Program-made: the position numbers and the translations under genes
From: Puia sp.
GTDB taxonomy: Bacteria > Bacteroidota > Bacteroidia > Chitinophagales > Chitinophagaceae
Length of the DNA: 64,000 bases
Direction of reading: 5' to 3'
NCBI GenBank assembly: GCA_031292515.1
Contig: JARLGZ010000081.1
Location: 62,001 to 126,000 of the forward strand
Notes under the pieces: model-generated
Databases searched by the model: none
Told to the model about the DNA's origin: nothing
What the model saw: the letters and a program-made list of their open reading frames with translations, nothing else
Part shown: positions 16,688-25,340 of the stretch, piece by piece
How positions within the stretch are numbered: the first letter of the stretch is position 1
Layout of the letters: every line of letters starts with the position of its first letter

Positions 16688-18313
16688 TTACCACGCGAAG
16701 TCCACCACCCTGCCATTCAGCCTCCATTTTGCCGGTCTTGGATTCGTCAGCCAATCCAGGGGCTCGCCCGTCGGCTGGACTTTCGCGGCCAGCGTAAAAC
16801 AATGCTTGATAAACGATCGCTGTTCTTCGCCGGTAGCCTCCTTTTGAGCGGAGATAAACAGGGGCGCTCCGCTTTCAGCCAGCAATTGCATCCATTGTCT
16901 GTTCTTGTCCCAGGGAACCAAGGTCGTCAGCCCTACGCAATCGCCATCCACGGCATAGAAAGTATTGTGCTGGGGCAGGCGGAATCCCATCGTATTGACG
17001 CCCATCTTCAGCGTTCGCGCCCACTCCTTCCCGCTGGTGTCATCGCCGATCCGGTTCAGTTCGAAGATCCCCGCCGAAAGATGGCTGATCGTATTGCAGC
17101 CGATGAGATACATCGGCCCTGCCGCTTCGCGGATCGTCTTATATAAGTCAAAGACGATCTCCGCGTTGGTGCGGGACCTGTCATGGAAATGCCAGCCGGG
17201 CGTCGTCATCTCTTCCTTCATATTCATCCCCCAACGGCCAAACAGGTCATAAGTTGAATAGTCGTGTTTCACCAGTTCAAAACCCCAGTTCCGGTAACCA
17301 CTAACGATCTTGCTGACCCGTTGCAGGTTCTCCGGGATCGTCGGATCGACATAGCGGTCATGCGAGCCACCTTCCCCACTACGAACCGGAATCAACGCCA
17401 AAGGATTGTCTTTGCTATTTGCCAGGAGAACCCGCGTCCATATGCCCGGTCGCATGCCGATCTTCTTGATGTCCGCCGCCACGACGGACATATCCCCGAA
17501 TTTCGAATTGGATCGCAGGAAGGTTTCCCCCTCCCAGCCATCGTCGATGACCGAAAAGGGACGGTTGTCATTGTCCGTCGCCAGCTCCGCCATTGCTCGT
17601 GTACTCTCGAGGATCAGGTTTTTGGAATTATTACCATAGGCGAAGTACCAGTCGTTGATTCCATATACGGGTTTCGCCGGAAGCCTGGGTTGATCGCATA
17701 GCATCCTGCAAAAACGGGTATCCGTCTGAAAAGGGATCTCTCCGGGCTCGCTCTGCGTGGTGACAATCTCGGCGGCATATAAAACCCGGTCTCCCAGCAA
17801 TACCCCGGAACCACCGGAATGCATATCCAGGACGAGTTCCAGTTGTTGCGGACCCGCCTGCCAGTAGCAGATGGATTTCGCGCCCGTCTTCACGCCGAAG
17901 GCATGGGTCTGCTTTCCGTCATATACGAGGAGATACCAGGGCGCCTTACGCGCCAGGTCGGCCCCCTCCCAGGCGAGATCCCCATACGATCGTTCCCAGT
18001 GGTCTCCCAGATACCTGGCCGTATTGGCAAAAGCCTGGTTCCAGCTGAGGCGGACCGCCTCTATCGACAGCCCGGGCGCATGTACCCGTACGCTCATCGA
18101 CGACTCCTCATGCCGCAGATCCACAGCAACCTGGTTATAGGTCCAATGTTCTTTCGATCCCGACAACTCCATCCACTGCCCCTCGCTCTGAACAGCAACG
18201 GCGGAAGGAAAATGCAATGCCTGATACGCCACCCCCGATCGGGCGGATACACGGTTAAAGAACAGCGCCGCGGCAGAGAAACCCGACAACTGTAAAAATC
18301 TTCTTCTTTGCAT
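16688..18313 (-). CDS. Secreted glycosidase, clan GH-D-like (alpha-galactosidase-type)
   Basis: About 541 residues with a Tat-like signal (MQRRRFLQLSGFSAAALFF). After a beta-rich N-terminal domain (about 30-200) comes a TIM-barrel region with YGINDWYFAYGNN, SVIDDGWEG, KKIGMRPGIW and ELVKHDYSTYD (candidate nucleophile Asp in KHDY). The segment NRIGDDTSGKEW holds a candidate acid/base Asp. This order fits GH27/GH36-like enzymes acting on alpha-galactosides or related sugars; the exact family is uncertain. The start is set at 18313 because the twin-arginine motif should lie near the N-terminus. It stands alone. Confidence 0.75.
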   Translation of the reverse strand: MQRRRFLQLSGFSAAALFFNRVSARSGVAYQALHFPSAVAVQSEGQWMELSGSKEHWTYNQVAVDLRHEESSMSVRVHAPGLSIEAVRLSWNQAFANTARYLGDHWERSYGDLAWEGADLARKAPWYLLVYDGKQTHAFGVKTGAKSICYWQAGPQQLELVLDMHSGGSGVLLGDRVLYAAEIVTTQSEPGEIPFQTDTRFCRMLCDQPRLPAKPVYGINDWYFAYGNNSKNLILESTRAMAELATDNDNRPFSVIDDGWEGETFLRSNSKFGDMSVVAADIKKIGMRPGIWTRVLLANSKDNPLALIPVRSGEGGSHDRYVDPTIPENLQRVSKIVSGYRNWGFELVKHDYSTYDLFGRWGMNMKEEMTTPGWHFHDRSRTNAEIVFDLYKTIREAAGPMYLIGCNTISHLSAGIFELNRIGDDTSGKEWARTLKMGVNTMGFRLPQHNTFYAVDGDCVGLTTLVPWDKNRQWMQLLAESGAPLFISAQKEATGEEQRSFIKHCFTLAAKVQPTGEPLDWLTNPRPAKWRLNGRVVDFAW

Positions 18314-18395
18314 GAAACGAAAATAAGGCAATTGTATGAATCCTTATCTGTAAAGGGAGTTTCAAAAACATCGTCCGATATGTTAGGATAAAAAA

Positions 18396-18403
18396 TATAT
18401 TTG
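18396..18403 (+). promoter_or_regulatory. -7 promoter element TATATTTG
   Basis: A perfect TAnnTTTG match, 20 bases before the ATG of the ORF6N remnant. The promoter appears intact although the gene is broken. Confidence 0.55.
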
Positions 18404-18423
18404 TAACCCTTAAACCAAATCTT

Positions 18424-18780
18424 ATGGCAAAAGGAACTATATCATTAGTCCCGGCAGAAGAAGAGTTTAAAAACCTGATATCACAAAATATGATTTCCAA
18501 TCGGGAAAGGATGGGTCTTCGGAAACCACCATTGGCCTTTATGGAACAAGGCGTTGCAACGCAATCCAGCGTGTTGAAAAGCGAAACGGCTATAGAAGTA
18601 AATATCCAGATCATACGGATCTTTAGCCGAATGCGGGAATTACTTTTAACGCATAAGGATATTTTAATCAAGTTAGAACGGATGGAAAAGAAGATGATAA
18701 AGCAGGACATCTGGATGAAAAAGCAATCCTCGCTCACGCGAACTGTCCCACAATCTCTTCCGCCACGTCATGCATCGTGA
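18424..18780 (+). pseudogene. Internally deleted ORF6N-domain protein
   Basis: The 118-residue product has a typical ORF6N start (MAKGTISLVPAEE) joined directly to the later part of the family (EFKNLISQNM, RKPPLAFMEQGVATQSSVLKS, AIEVNIQIIRIF, ELLLTHKD). The usual first half, including the predicted DNA-binding helices (normally about 60 residues), is missing, so an in-frame internal deletion is likely. The 3' end runs into the convergent CNNM gene, and the last 17 residues are read from its antisense strand. ORF6N proteins belong to a mobile, phage-associated KilA-N-like group. The promoter is retained, so a shortened protein may still be made. Confidence 0.75.
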
Positions 18781-19726
18781 CCACACCTGCAAGTTCGCCC
18801 TTCTCGTTTACGACGATGCCAAAATTCTGGTGCTTCTCCTTGAACTTTTGTAAGAGATCGGAGGCTTTCTTGTCTCCCGTCAGGGTGCAGGCGGGTTTGA
18901 CGATTTCCTGGATAGTCTTGACCGGTGTCATAAAGAAGTCTTTTGCGGATAGATAGCCGACGACATGTCTTTTGTCCCGGACCACCGGGAAATAATTGTG
19001 GTGGCTCTGGCGAAGAAGGCCCTCCACGACTTCCGGTGTCATCGTGTCCTCGATGACGACGGCCTTATCGTGAGGAGTCATGATCGTCCCGACTGTCCGC
19101 TCATAAAAGGTGAAGATATTCTCGTGAAGTAGGTATTTGTTCTTTTCCAGCGTTCCCTGCCGATAGGCCAGGCTCAACAGGTTCTTGAGATCCAGTTCGG
19201 AGACTTTTATGTTTTCAGGATTGCGTACGCCCAGCAGCCTTGTCATGAGATGCGTACTCATCGTCAGCAACTTCACAAAAGGATAGGCCAGGATCGTAAA
19301 GATCCTGAAAGAAGGCGCGATGCGAAGCGCTATTTTCTGGGGTTGCCGCAGGGCCATGGTTTTCGGGAGCAATTCCCCGATGACGATAGAGAGATAGGTG
19401 ATAAAGCCGATTCCGATCACGATACCCAGGATATGCGCCGTTAGGGAAGGCAGCCCCCATCCCACAAACCTGGGCTCCAGCCAGGCCTCCAGCACCTCGC
19501 CCCCATAGAGACCCTCGATCATACCCACAAGGGTAATTCCTACCTGTATAGAGCTCAGATACTCATCCGGGTCCTTCAGGTACTCCAAAATCTGTTTCGC
19601 GCTTTTGTTGCCCTTATCCGCCTCCTCCTGCATCTTGAATTTCTTTACCGAGACGATCGCGATTTCGGCTGCGGAAAAATAGCTGTTGACAAGGATCAAT
19701 AGGATGAGAATGATCAGAAAGAGCAT
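18734..19726 (-). CDS. CNNM/HlyC-CorC-like protein with CBS pair
   Basis: A 330-residue inner-membrane protein. Residues 1-185 are a DUF21/CNNM transmembrane domain (NSYFSAAEIAIVSV, GITLVGMIEGLYGG, GELLPKTMAL), and about 200-330 are a CBS pair (RTVGTIMTPHDKAV, GELAGVVTMHDVAEEIVG). Such proteins act in magnesium or cobalt homeostasis and resistance. The C-terminal CorC_HlyC domain is absent, as in shorter family members. Its 3' end overlaps the ORF6N remnant by 47 bases. Confidence 0.92.
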   Translation of the reverse strand: MLFLIILILLILVNSYFSAAEIAIVSVKKFKMQEEADKGNKSAKQILEYLKDPDEYLSSIQVGITLVGMIEGLYGGEVLEAWLEPRFVGWGLPSLTAHILGIVIGIGFITYLSIVIGELLPKTMALRQPQKIALRIAPSFRIFTILAYPFVKLLTMSTHLMTRLLGVRNPENIKVSELDLKNLLSLAYRQGTLEKNKYLLHENIFTFYERTVGTIMTPHDKAVVIEDTMTPEVVEGLLRQSHHNYFPVVRDKRHVVGYLSAKDFFMTPVKTIQEIVKPACTLTGDKKASDLLQKFKEKHQNFGIVVNEKGELAGVVTMHDVAEEIVGQFA

Positions 19727-19815
19727 AGTGAATTTTTTTTATGGTAAATTAGTCAATATCTTCAACACCGGGTCGCCTCGTTTGTCACTGTCACCGCCCG
19801 CCCTTTCGTTATCGA

Positions 19816-19868
19816 CTGTCACCTGACACCTGTCGCCTCCCTGTTACCTGTCACCAATCTTCTGTTAC
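19816..19868 (-). repeat. 7-bp stop-linked repeats after the pseudouridine synthase gene
   Basis: On the - strand, the stop TAA (19871-19869) is followed at once by GTAACAG and then, after seven bases, by GTGACAG, GTAACAG, GCGACAG, GTGTCAG and GTGACAG. Most copies carry TAA or TGA. Confidence 0.65.
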
Positions 19869-20489
19869 TTATTCCACCATCTGTCCCCCGCCTCCAATCT
19901 TCAGTTTCTCAAAGAACACCCGCTCCTCGATCTCCCTCACCTTGCCCGCCGTTAATCCATCGAGCGCCAGGTCTTCGATAGCGACTCTGATCAGCCGGAT
20001 GCAACGGTGGCCGACGGCCAACACCATCTTCCTCACCTGGTGGAATTTCCCTTCAGTCAGCGTGATACGAAGCCAGGTATACGCGTCATAGTCTTTCCGC
20101 TCACCAGGATAGCCCGGGAGCCCCAAAGGCTCGGGCACCCGCTCTGCTTCGCAAGGCGCCGTTCTGTAAAAACCGCCGCCATGCACCCGGATCTCGACCC
20201 CTTCCCGCAATCGCGCCAGACTGTCTTCTCCGACATCGTATTTCACCTTCACCAGGTAGGTACGCCGGTGAGGATCCGCCGACTGGAACAGCAGACGCGT
20301 CACCCGTTTGTCTGTCGTCAACAACAGGAGACCCTCCGAATTATTGTCCAGACGGCCGATAGGATGCGTCCCCTCGGGAAAATCGAAACCCAGGCCGCCC
20401 AGGACCCGAACCGCATGTGGGCTGATAAACTGGGAGACCATATCATACGGTTTATTGACGATAAAATAACGATGCTTCACGAAACTCAT
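19869..20489 (-). CDS. RsuA/RluB/RluE-family 23S rRNA pseudouridine synthase
   Basis: A 206-residue pseudouridine synthase of the RsuA/RluE branch, without an S4 domain, as in RluE. The catalytic motif GRLDNNSEGLLLLT has D48, and the later motif EGKFHQVRKMVLAVGHRCIRLIRV is intact. It isomerises a specific uridine in 23S rRNA during ribosome assembly. It lies upstream of the CNNM gene on the same strand, separated by 142 bases of repeat-rich DNA. Confidence 0.93.
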   Translation of the reverse strand: MSFVKHRYFIVNKPYDMVSQFISPHAVRVLGGLGFDFPEGTHPIGRLDNNSEGLLLLTTDKRVTRLLFQSADPHRRTYLVKVKYDVGEDSLARLREGVEIRVHGGGFYRTAPCEAERVPEPLGLPGYPGERKDYDAYTWLRITLTEGKFHQVRKMVLAVGHRCIRLIRVAIEDLALDGLTAGKVREIEERVFFEKLKIGGGGQMVE

Positions 20490-20700
20490 AATGGATTGTC
20501 CCCCTCTTGTTTTGTAATGACCCGGTCAAGGTATAAAAAAACACAATAAGTGTCATCCAACACGTATCATCTATTACAGCATCTTTTCTGCGCATTCGCA
20601 TTTCTTGCATCTTCGGGGTTTTCCTACATTCGTCGCTAACCCTTTTCATTTGAGAATGGATATTTTTCACAACAGGACCAGCCCGGACCAGGACTTCCGA

Positions 20701-21138
20701 TCAATGGACTGGATGAATAGCAGGACCACACGCTTCTCTTGCAAGATATCGGAGACGACGGGCTACTACAATATGTCCGTCAGGATCAGGCTGCTCGGCC
20801 ACTACCGGCGCTTCCAACATTTTAGAACAGGCCATGCAAAAACGAACAGGGAACTTCCTGCCGCCCAGGCCTATATCCTTCAATACCGGTCCTGGCACGG
20901 GATGAAATATTTCGGCTCCCGCTCGATGCTGCCGCTCGAAATCGATCGCCATCAGCGACAGGTCGTGTATCCTCACTCCCTCCGCGTCCAGGACCTCCGC
21001 CCGGGCAGTGTCTTCGCCGACATACCGACAGGTCTCGCGGGATGTCTTTCCGATAAGGAATATCTGCTCCCATGTCACAAAAAATCCGACAAACACCTCC
21101 TGCTGAATGAGCTTACGCGGTCTGCCGTTCCTCTTCAT
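20701..21138 (-). pseudogene. Decayed MobC-like plasmid mobilisation gene
   Basis: The first residues from the ATG at 21138, MKRNGRPRKLIQQEVFVGFF with VTWEQIFLIGK after them, match the characteristic N-terminus of Bacteroidota MobC-like mobilisation proteins. After about residue 30 the resemblance is lost in every frame: the usual conserved second half is only hinted at (IHDLSLMA). The remaining open frame of this strand is rich in Gly, Arg and Pro and looks like decay. No relaxase gene follows. It is probably a remnant of an integrated mobilisable element, next to the ORF6N remnant. Confidence 0.5.
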
Positions 21139-21192
21139 TTTTTTGATTCCAGGTGATAAAAAAAATTTCACGAAAAAAAACTGCGCCAAATA

Positions 21193-21224
21193 TTTGACTA
21201 CCTACATATAAGTAGGTACCTTTG
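21193..21224 (+). promoter_or_regulatory. tetR-type gene promoter with palindromic operator
   Basis: TTTG (21193-21196), a 20-bp spacer and TACCTTTG (21217-21224) form a perfect Bacteroidota promoter. The palindrome TACCTACATATAAGTAGGTA (21199-21218) fills the spacer and touches the -7 element, a position that would give autorepression. A closely similar palindrome precedes the SDR gene. Confidence 0.75.
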
Positions 21225-21240
21225 TGCAACAGTCAGCATT

Positions 21241-21807
21241 ATGGATGCAGCAGGCACAACCCGGGAAAAGATAGTCAATCTGGGCAGAGATTTTGTCCAG
21301 ACAGTTGGTTATCATGCCTTTAAATATCAGCAGATAGCCGCCACACTGAAGATAAAAAACGCCTCCATCCATTATTATTTTCCAAACAAAGAGGATCTGG
21401 GCGTCGCCATCATAGAGAAAGACGAGGCCGATTTTAAGGACTTGACCCGGAGAATGCAGTATAATACACCCACGGAAAAGGCGGAAGCCATCCTTCTCGT
21501 CTATGCCCGTTATCTCGAAAGCAAAAAAAACCTCTGCGTGATCGGATCCTGTAGTTCGGCATTCCTCGACATCCCCGAACGTATGCAGATCGCCGCAAAA
21601 AGATACCTGGAAGAACTATCCACCTGGCTGACCCGGGTATTTGCAGACGGGTTGGCCTCCGGCGAGTTCCGGTTCACCTCGAAACCCGAAGACCTCGCCG
21701 CCCTCTGGATGGCTACCCTGCCGGGGGCCCTGCAGACCGCACAGGTACGTGGAACCGAATATTTCGACCAGGTATGCCGGCAGTTGAGAAAAAGCTACCG
21801 GGAATAG
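21241..21807 (+). CDS. TetR-family transcriptional repressor
   Basis: A 188-residue TetR-type regulator. The N-terminal HTH (about residues 8-55) has the pattern YHAFKYQQIAATLKIKNASI followed by HYYFPNKEDLG, and a TetR_C-like ligand domain follows. It lies 122 bases before an SDR gene on the same strand. Matched palindromes in both upstream regions indicate that it represses itself and the SDR gene. The arrangement suggests that a small ligand or reactive compound induces the reductase. Confidence 0.93.
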   Translation: MDAAGTTREKIVNLGRDFVQTVGYHAFKYQQIAATLKIKNASIHYYFPNKEDLGVAIIEKDEADFKDLTRRMQYNTPTEKAEAILLVYARYLESKKNLCVIGSCSSAFLDIPERMQIAAKRYLEELSTWLTRVFADGLASGEFRFTSKPEDLAALWMATLPGALQTAQVRGTEYFDQVCRQLRKSYRE

Positions 21808-21834
21808 CCGCCGGGCTATAAATTTTTTTGTAAG

Positions 21835-21860
21835 ATCTACCTACCTGCATATAGGTAGAT
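21835..21860 (+). promoter_or_regulatory. Operator upstream of the SDR gene
   Basis: CTACCTGCATATAGGTAG (21841-21858) is a near-perfect palindrome sharing CTACCTRCATATA with the operator before the TetR gene. A TTTG at 21827-21830 could be the -33 element; the -7 element is poorly matched. Confidence 0.65.
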
Positions 21861-21929
21861 TATCAAGAAAAACAGCAAACAAAAATAGCAGACAAAACAG
21901 TAAACATCAACAAATAAACATCAACGAAA

Positions 21930-22794
21930 ATGAAAAAGATCGTCTTAACAGGTAGTGCGACGGGCTTCGGCCTCCTCGCCGTCAAGTCACTGGCAGCCAA
22001 AGGACATACCGTATTCGCCACGATGCGTAATATAAATGCCGCCAACGCACAGGCCGCCGCCGATATCCGCAACTGGGCAAAGAAGCAGTCAGCGGATGTC
22101 CGGGTCGTAGAGCTGGATGTTACCAGCGACGCCTCCGTAAAAACGGCAATCGGCGAGATCGCTTCGGCCGCGGGTGGCCAGATCGACGTATTGATTAACA
22201 ATGCGGGCCTCGGCTTTACAGGAGTAAGCGAGTCACTGACGACCGCGCAGACCGAACAACTATTCCAGGTGAACGTGATCGGCGCGGATAGGCTCATCAA
22301 AGCCGTACTGCCCTATATGCACAAACAGAAAGAAGGCCTGATCGTCAATGTCACCAGCGTCCAGGCCAGGAACCATATTCCCCTTTTGACCACCTACAAC
22401 GCCACCAAAGCCGCACTCGATGCCTTGTCCGTCGGCTACCATTACGAACTCAGATCCCTCGGCATCGATGTGGCGATTATACAACCCGGGGGCTTATCCG
22501 ACCACGGATATCGTCTCGAAAGGCCTGAAAGCAGGCAACCCCTCGGTGGAATCACTATACGGCCCCGATATGACCGCGGTGAAACAAGGTTTGGCACAGG
22601 TGTTTACCCCCACCGCAACAAGCCCCGACCCACAGGAAGTGGCTGACGAAATGGTAAAACTGGTGGAAAGCCCGAAAGGCGGCAGACCCCTCTGGACCAT
22701 CGTCGGCGGGGGAGCCATAAAAGAATATGTAGACCAGGTCAACCAGACCACCAGATCGGTGGTCGATACCATGCTGTCTTATATGGGTGTCTAA
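21930..22794 (+). pseudogene. Short-chain dehydrogenase/reductase with +1 frameshift
   Basis: An NAD(P)-dependent SDR of about 287 residues if the frame is restored. The nucleotide-binding motif TGSATGFG, NNAG and the active site (NVTSVQ with catalytic Ser, YNATK with Tyr/Lys) are intact. At VAIIQPG the frame breaks in a CCCGGGGG run (22485-22492). The continuation AYPTTDIVSKGLKAG to the stop at 22794 is in the +1 frame, consistent with one extra base. In the unshifted frame the protein ends at 22646 with an unrelated tail and lacks the substrate-binding C-terminus. It may be a real mutation or a sequencing error in a homopolymer run. It is controlled by the adjacent TetR protein. Confidence 0.85.
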
Positions 22795-22811
22795 AAAGGA
22801 GTAACCTGATG

Positions 22812-22860
22812 CAAATATAGTAAGGTAATCCAGCAAATACAGTAGCGTAGTAAGGCAGCC
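22812..22860. repeat. Imperfect repeat downstream of the SDR gene
   Basis: Two related units, each holding GCAAATAYAGTA and TAGTAAGG, lie just after the SDR gene stop. Confidence 0.45.
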
Positions 22861-22872
22861 CCCGTATAAATG

Positions 22873-22894
22873 AAAAAACCGCTGAAACAGCGGT
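22873..22894 (-). terminator. Intrinsic terminator for the TPR lipoprotein gene
   Basis: The stem ACCGCTG/CAGCGGT (22878-22884 and 22888-22894) with a three-base loop is followed on the - strand by a run of Ts. It lies about 165 bases beyond the lipoprotein gene stop. Confidence 0.6.
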
Positions 22895-23059
22895 CTTTCA
22901 AGGATTGGAATCTTTCTTTAGGAATTGGATTTGGATAAATTGGTTTTTCTGGAATTGGTTTTTTTTGGATCGGTCTCTTTCATTGGAATTGGATAGATCA
23001 AAACTAGGCCATTCCGGTCAGCCGGACAAGCGCACGAACCCTCGATTTTTTCCGTAAAA

Positions 23060-24214
23060 TTACGGTCGGCTATCCATGGCCTTTTGAAGTCCCGGGTAAA
23101 ACGTGCGCAACATCTCCATCTTCTCACTGCTGACGGATCGATCATCCCTCGACCGCCTGGCCAGTTGTACGGCTTTGTCCAGGTCGCCGGTTTTGACATA
23201 GCTGGCGATCAACTCGATTGTGCCATCACCGAATCCGGGCATATTGGCATGCAATCTTTCTAAATAGACCCTCGACCGCACCGTATCGCCCATCAATTTG
23301 TAAAGGAGACCCCGGTAATAGTCCTGGAAAGGATCCTTATTGATCATGGAATCGAGTTTGTTGACGGCCTCCAATGCTTTTGGATAGTCTTTTTGCAGCA
23401 CATAGACGTCGATCATCATCAGGTACATATTCGGATCATGGGGAAACAAGGAACGGTACTCCCCCAATGCCTTCGCATAACTCGAATCTCCCATCCCCTC
23501 ACAGATCTGGATATGGATTAGCTGGAACATCTTTTCCTTCTTGAAATTGTCAGGGAACTCGTCATAATATTTCCCCGCTTTGACAAAATCCTTTTGCGCC
23601 AGCAAAGTTTTGACCGTCGTTATCCCGTTGATTTTCTCTATCTCGTCCTTCGGCATATTCTTCATATTATCCTGAACCATCATCAGGGCCTGGGACAGGG
23701 TCTTGCTGAGATTTTCTCCGCTTAGATAGATATATACGTCGCTCGCCCTGACATCTTCTTCCTTTTTCATCAATTCCAGGTCGTGATAGTTCAGGCTGCC
23801 GCCGGCATACATTCTGAAAAGCAGGTGCTGCCGGTTGTCCTTTTCGTATTGCTTTACCAGCTGGTAAGTCCCGCTCTTACCCAGGGCCTGCATGACCTGC
23901 CCTCCGAAATGGGCGCTCCGGATCCCCTCGATCGCACTCTCCCGCAGACCGCTACTCCAAAACTTACCGGATTCAGCCACTACGCGCTTTGCAAAAGCCT
24001 GTTCGTCGATGATATTATCGAGCAGACCCGGGTTACGATGCAGGGCAGCGCCTTCAATACGCCGGGCCAATTCCATGGCCTCCTGCCGGCTCACCGGCTT
24101 CTCAGGGGGGGAACACGCAATAAACAGGGTCGACGATAAGGAAAACAATGACAATAAAGAGAACGATAGAAATAACGCGCGAATGCGGGAAGGATAGGTC
24201 AGGCGGTAGGTCAT
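23060..24214 (-). CDS. TPR-containing lipoprotein
   Basis: A 384-residue protein with a signal peptide and lipobox-like FIACS at about residues 31-35. The first half is a polar alpha/beta domain of unknown type (about 40-180). The second half (about 190-375) consists of helical hairpins of TPR type, e.g. YAKALGEYRSLFPHDPNMYL and YPKALEAVNKLDSM. It is likely a surface or periplasmic scaffold; no specific function was recognised. A repeat-rich tail (CCAATTCC motifs at 22918-22995) and a terminator follow. Confidence 0.8.
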   Translation of the reverse strand: MTYRLTYPSRIRALFLSFSLLSLFSLSSTLFIACSPPEKPVSRQEAMELARRIEGAALHRNPGLLDNIIDEQAFAKRVVAESGKFWSSGLRESAIEGIRSAHFGGQVMQALGKSGTYQLVKQYEKDNRQHLLFRMYAGGSLNYHDLELMKKEEDVRASDVYIYLSGENLSKTLSQALMMVQDNMKNMPKDEIEKINGITTVKTLLAQKDFVKAGKYYDEFPDNFKKEKMFQLIHIQICEGMGDSSYAKALGEYRSLFPHDPNMYLMMIDVYVLQKDYPKALEAVNKLDSMINKDPFQDYYRGLLYKLMGDTVRSRVYLERLHANMPGFGDGTIELIASYVKTGDLDKAVQLARRSRDDRSVSSEKMEMLRTFYPGLQKAMDSRP

Positions 24215-24268
24215 TGTATGGAGTTTATACCATCAAAATAGACAAATAACCACACATTTCCGAAGAAT

Positions 24269-24676
24269 CTACCTCATCGCGGTTTTCAGCCCCAACTTCC
24301 CGATGTATGACTGTTCTTCGCTGGAAATATCCACCAGGGCATACCGGAAGATGCCGGCTCGCTTCAACTCGTCGAGCGTATTGACCGTATTGTTGTAAGT
24401 AGTGTTTTCGGCAGATTTTATAAGCACCGTCAGCAGGCTATCCGACTTTTTCTCCTCAAGAAGGGAACGTAACTCGGAACGGGTATATGTCTTTCCCGTT
24501 TTGACATCGTCGCCGTCATAGGCATAGATGCCAGCCTGGTCGAAAATCAGAATTACAAGCCTCGCGGAAGCCACGGTCGCAGTCTTTTGGAGACCGACTT
24601 TCGATCCGCCGATTTTCGAACGAAAACCCATTAACAGACAGGCGGCAACGGGTATCCAGATCAGGTACTTTTTCAT
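24269..24676 (-). CDS. ExbD/TolR-like periplasmic protein
   Basis: About 135 residues with one N-terminal membrane helix (YLIWIPVAACLLMGF) and a periplasmic domain. The segments VLIKSAENTTYNNTVNTLDEL and FRYALVDISSEEQSYI resemble the C-terminal domain of Bacteroidota ExbD proteins. The membrane Asp essential in true ExbD/TolR is not visible and no exbB is nearby, so it is probably a divergent stand-alone relative. The start is placed at 24676; the frame extends upstream to 24760 over the divergent promoter region. Confidence 0.65.
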   Translation of the reverse strand: MKKYLIWIPVAACLLMGFRSKIGGSKVGLQKTATVASARLVILIFDQAGIYAYDGDDVKTGKTYTRSELRSLLEEKKSDSLLTVLIKSAENTTYNNTVNTLDELKRAGIFRYALVDISSEEQSYIGKLGLKTAMR

Positions 24677-24832
24677 ATATGCAATCTTAAAGCAAAAAAC
24701 ATTCCAGCTCTCATGCACCAATATAGCCTTTTTTTCACATATTCCCGCCACAAATCTCACCCCATAGAAGAAAAGGCCTCTCTCGCTTATTGCCGGTATG
24801 AATTATATTGCCCCCTATTCAAAAGATCATCG

Positions 24833-25255
24833 ATGAAAATATACCAGCAAGCCGCCACTATCCCAGAAAGACGACGAGGCTTCCACCTCATCACCGCCGC
24901 CATCCTCCAAAGCGCGCCGGGCATCCGGCAATTTCAAACCGGGCTCTGCCAGGTCTTTATCCGGCACACCTCCGCCTCGCTCACGATCAACGAGAACGCC
25001 GACCCTACCGTCCGAAGAGACTTCGAGACCTGGTTCGACAAAACGGTTCGCGAGAACGATCCGGATTACCTCCACAACGACGAAGGACCGGACGATATGC
25101 CGGCGCACCTGAAAGCCTCCCTGCTGGGCAGTTCGGTACTGATCCCGATTTCGGGAGGACAGCTGGCACTCGGTATCTGGCAAGGGATCTATCTGTGCGA
25201 ACATCGCGACCGGGGCGGTGATCGCGACATTGTCATCACCTGCTGGGGCGAATAA
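24833..25255 (+). CDS. YjbQ/UPF0047 family protein
   Basis: About 140 residues of the YjbQ family (secondary thiamine-phosphate synthase enzyme fold). Conserved features are visible: CQVFIRHTSASLTINENADP, the HNDEGPDDMPAHLKASLLG segment with metal-binding His, and GIWQGIYLCEHR. Reported activities are weak thiamine-phosphate synthase; the physiological role is unclear. The ATG at 24833 starts the family (MKIYQQ). It is divergent from the ExbD-like gene. Confidence 0.92.
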   Translation: MKIYQQAATIPERRRGFHLITAAILQSAPGIRQFQTGLCQVFIRHTSASLTINENADPTVRRDFETWFDKTVRENDPDYLHNDEGPDDMPAHLKASLLGSSVLIPISGGQLALGIWQGIYLCEHRDRGGDRDIVITCWGE

Positions 25256-25340
25256 GATCATGCGAATCCTATCCTGAAGGTTTGCCGGCCGAAGGGAAGA
25301 TCCGTCCGCCGGGATGCTGTCATACGGATTTCAACAAGCC

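Noticed and set aside
20605-21156. 183-codon + strand frame opposite the MobC-like remnant
   Set aside because: No family resemblance, whereas the - strand start matches MobC; treated as a shadow.
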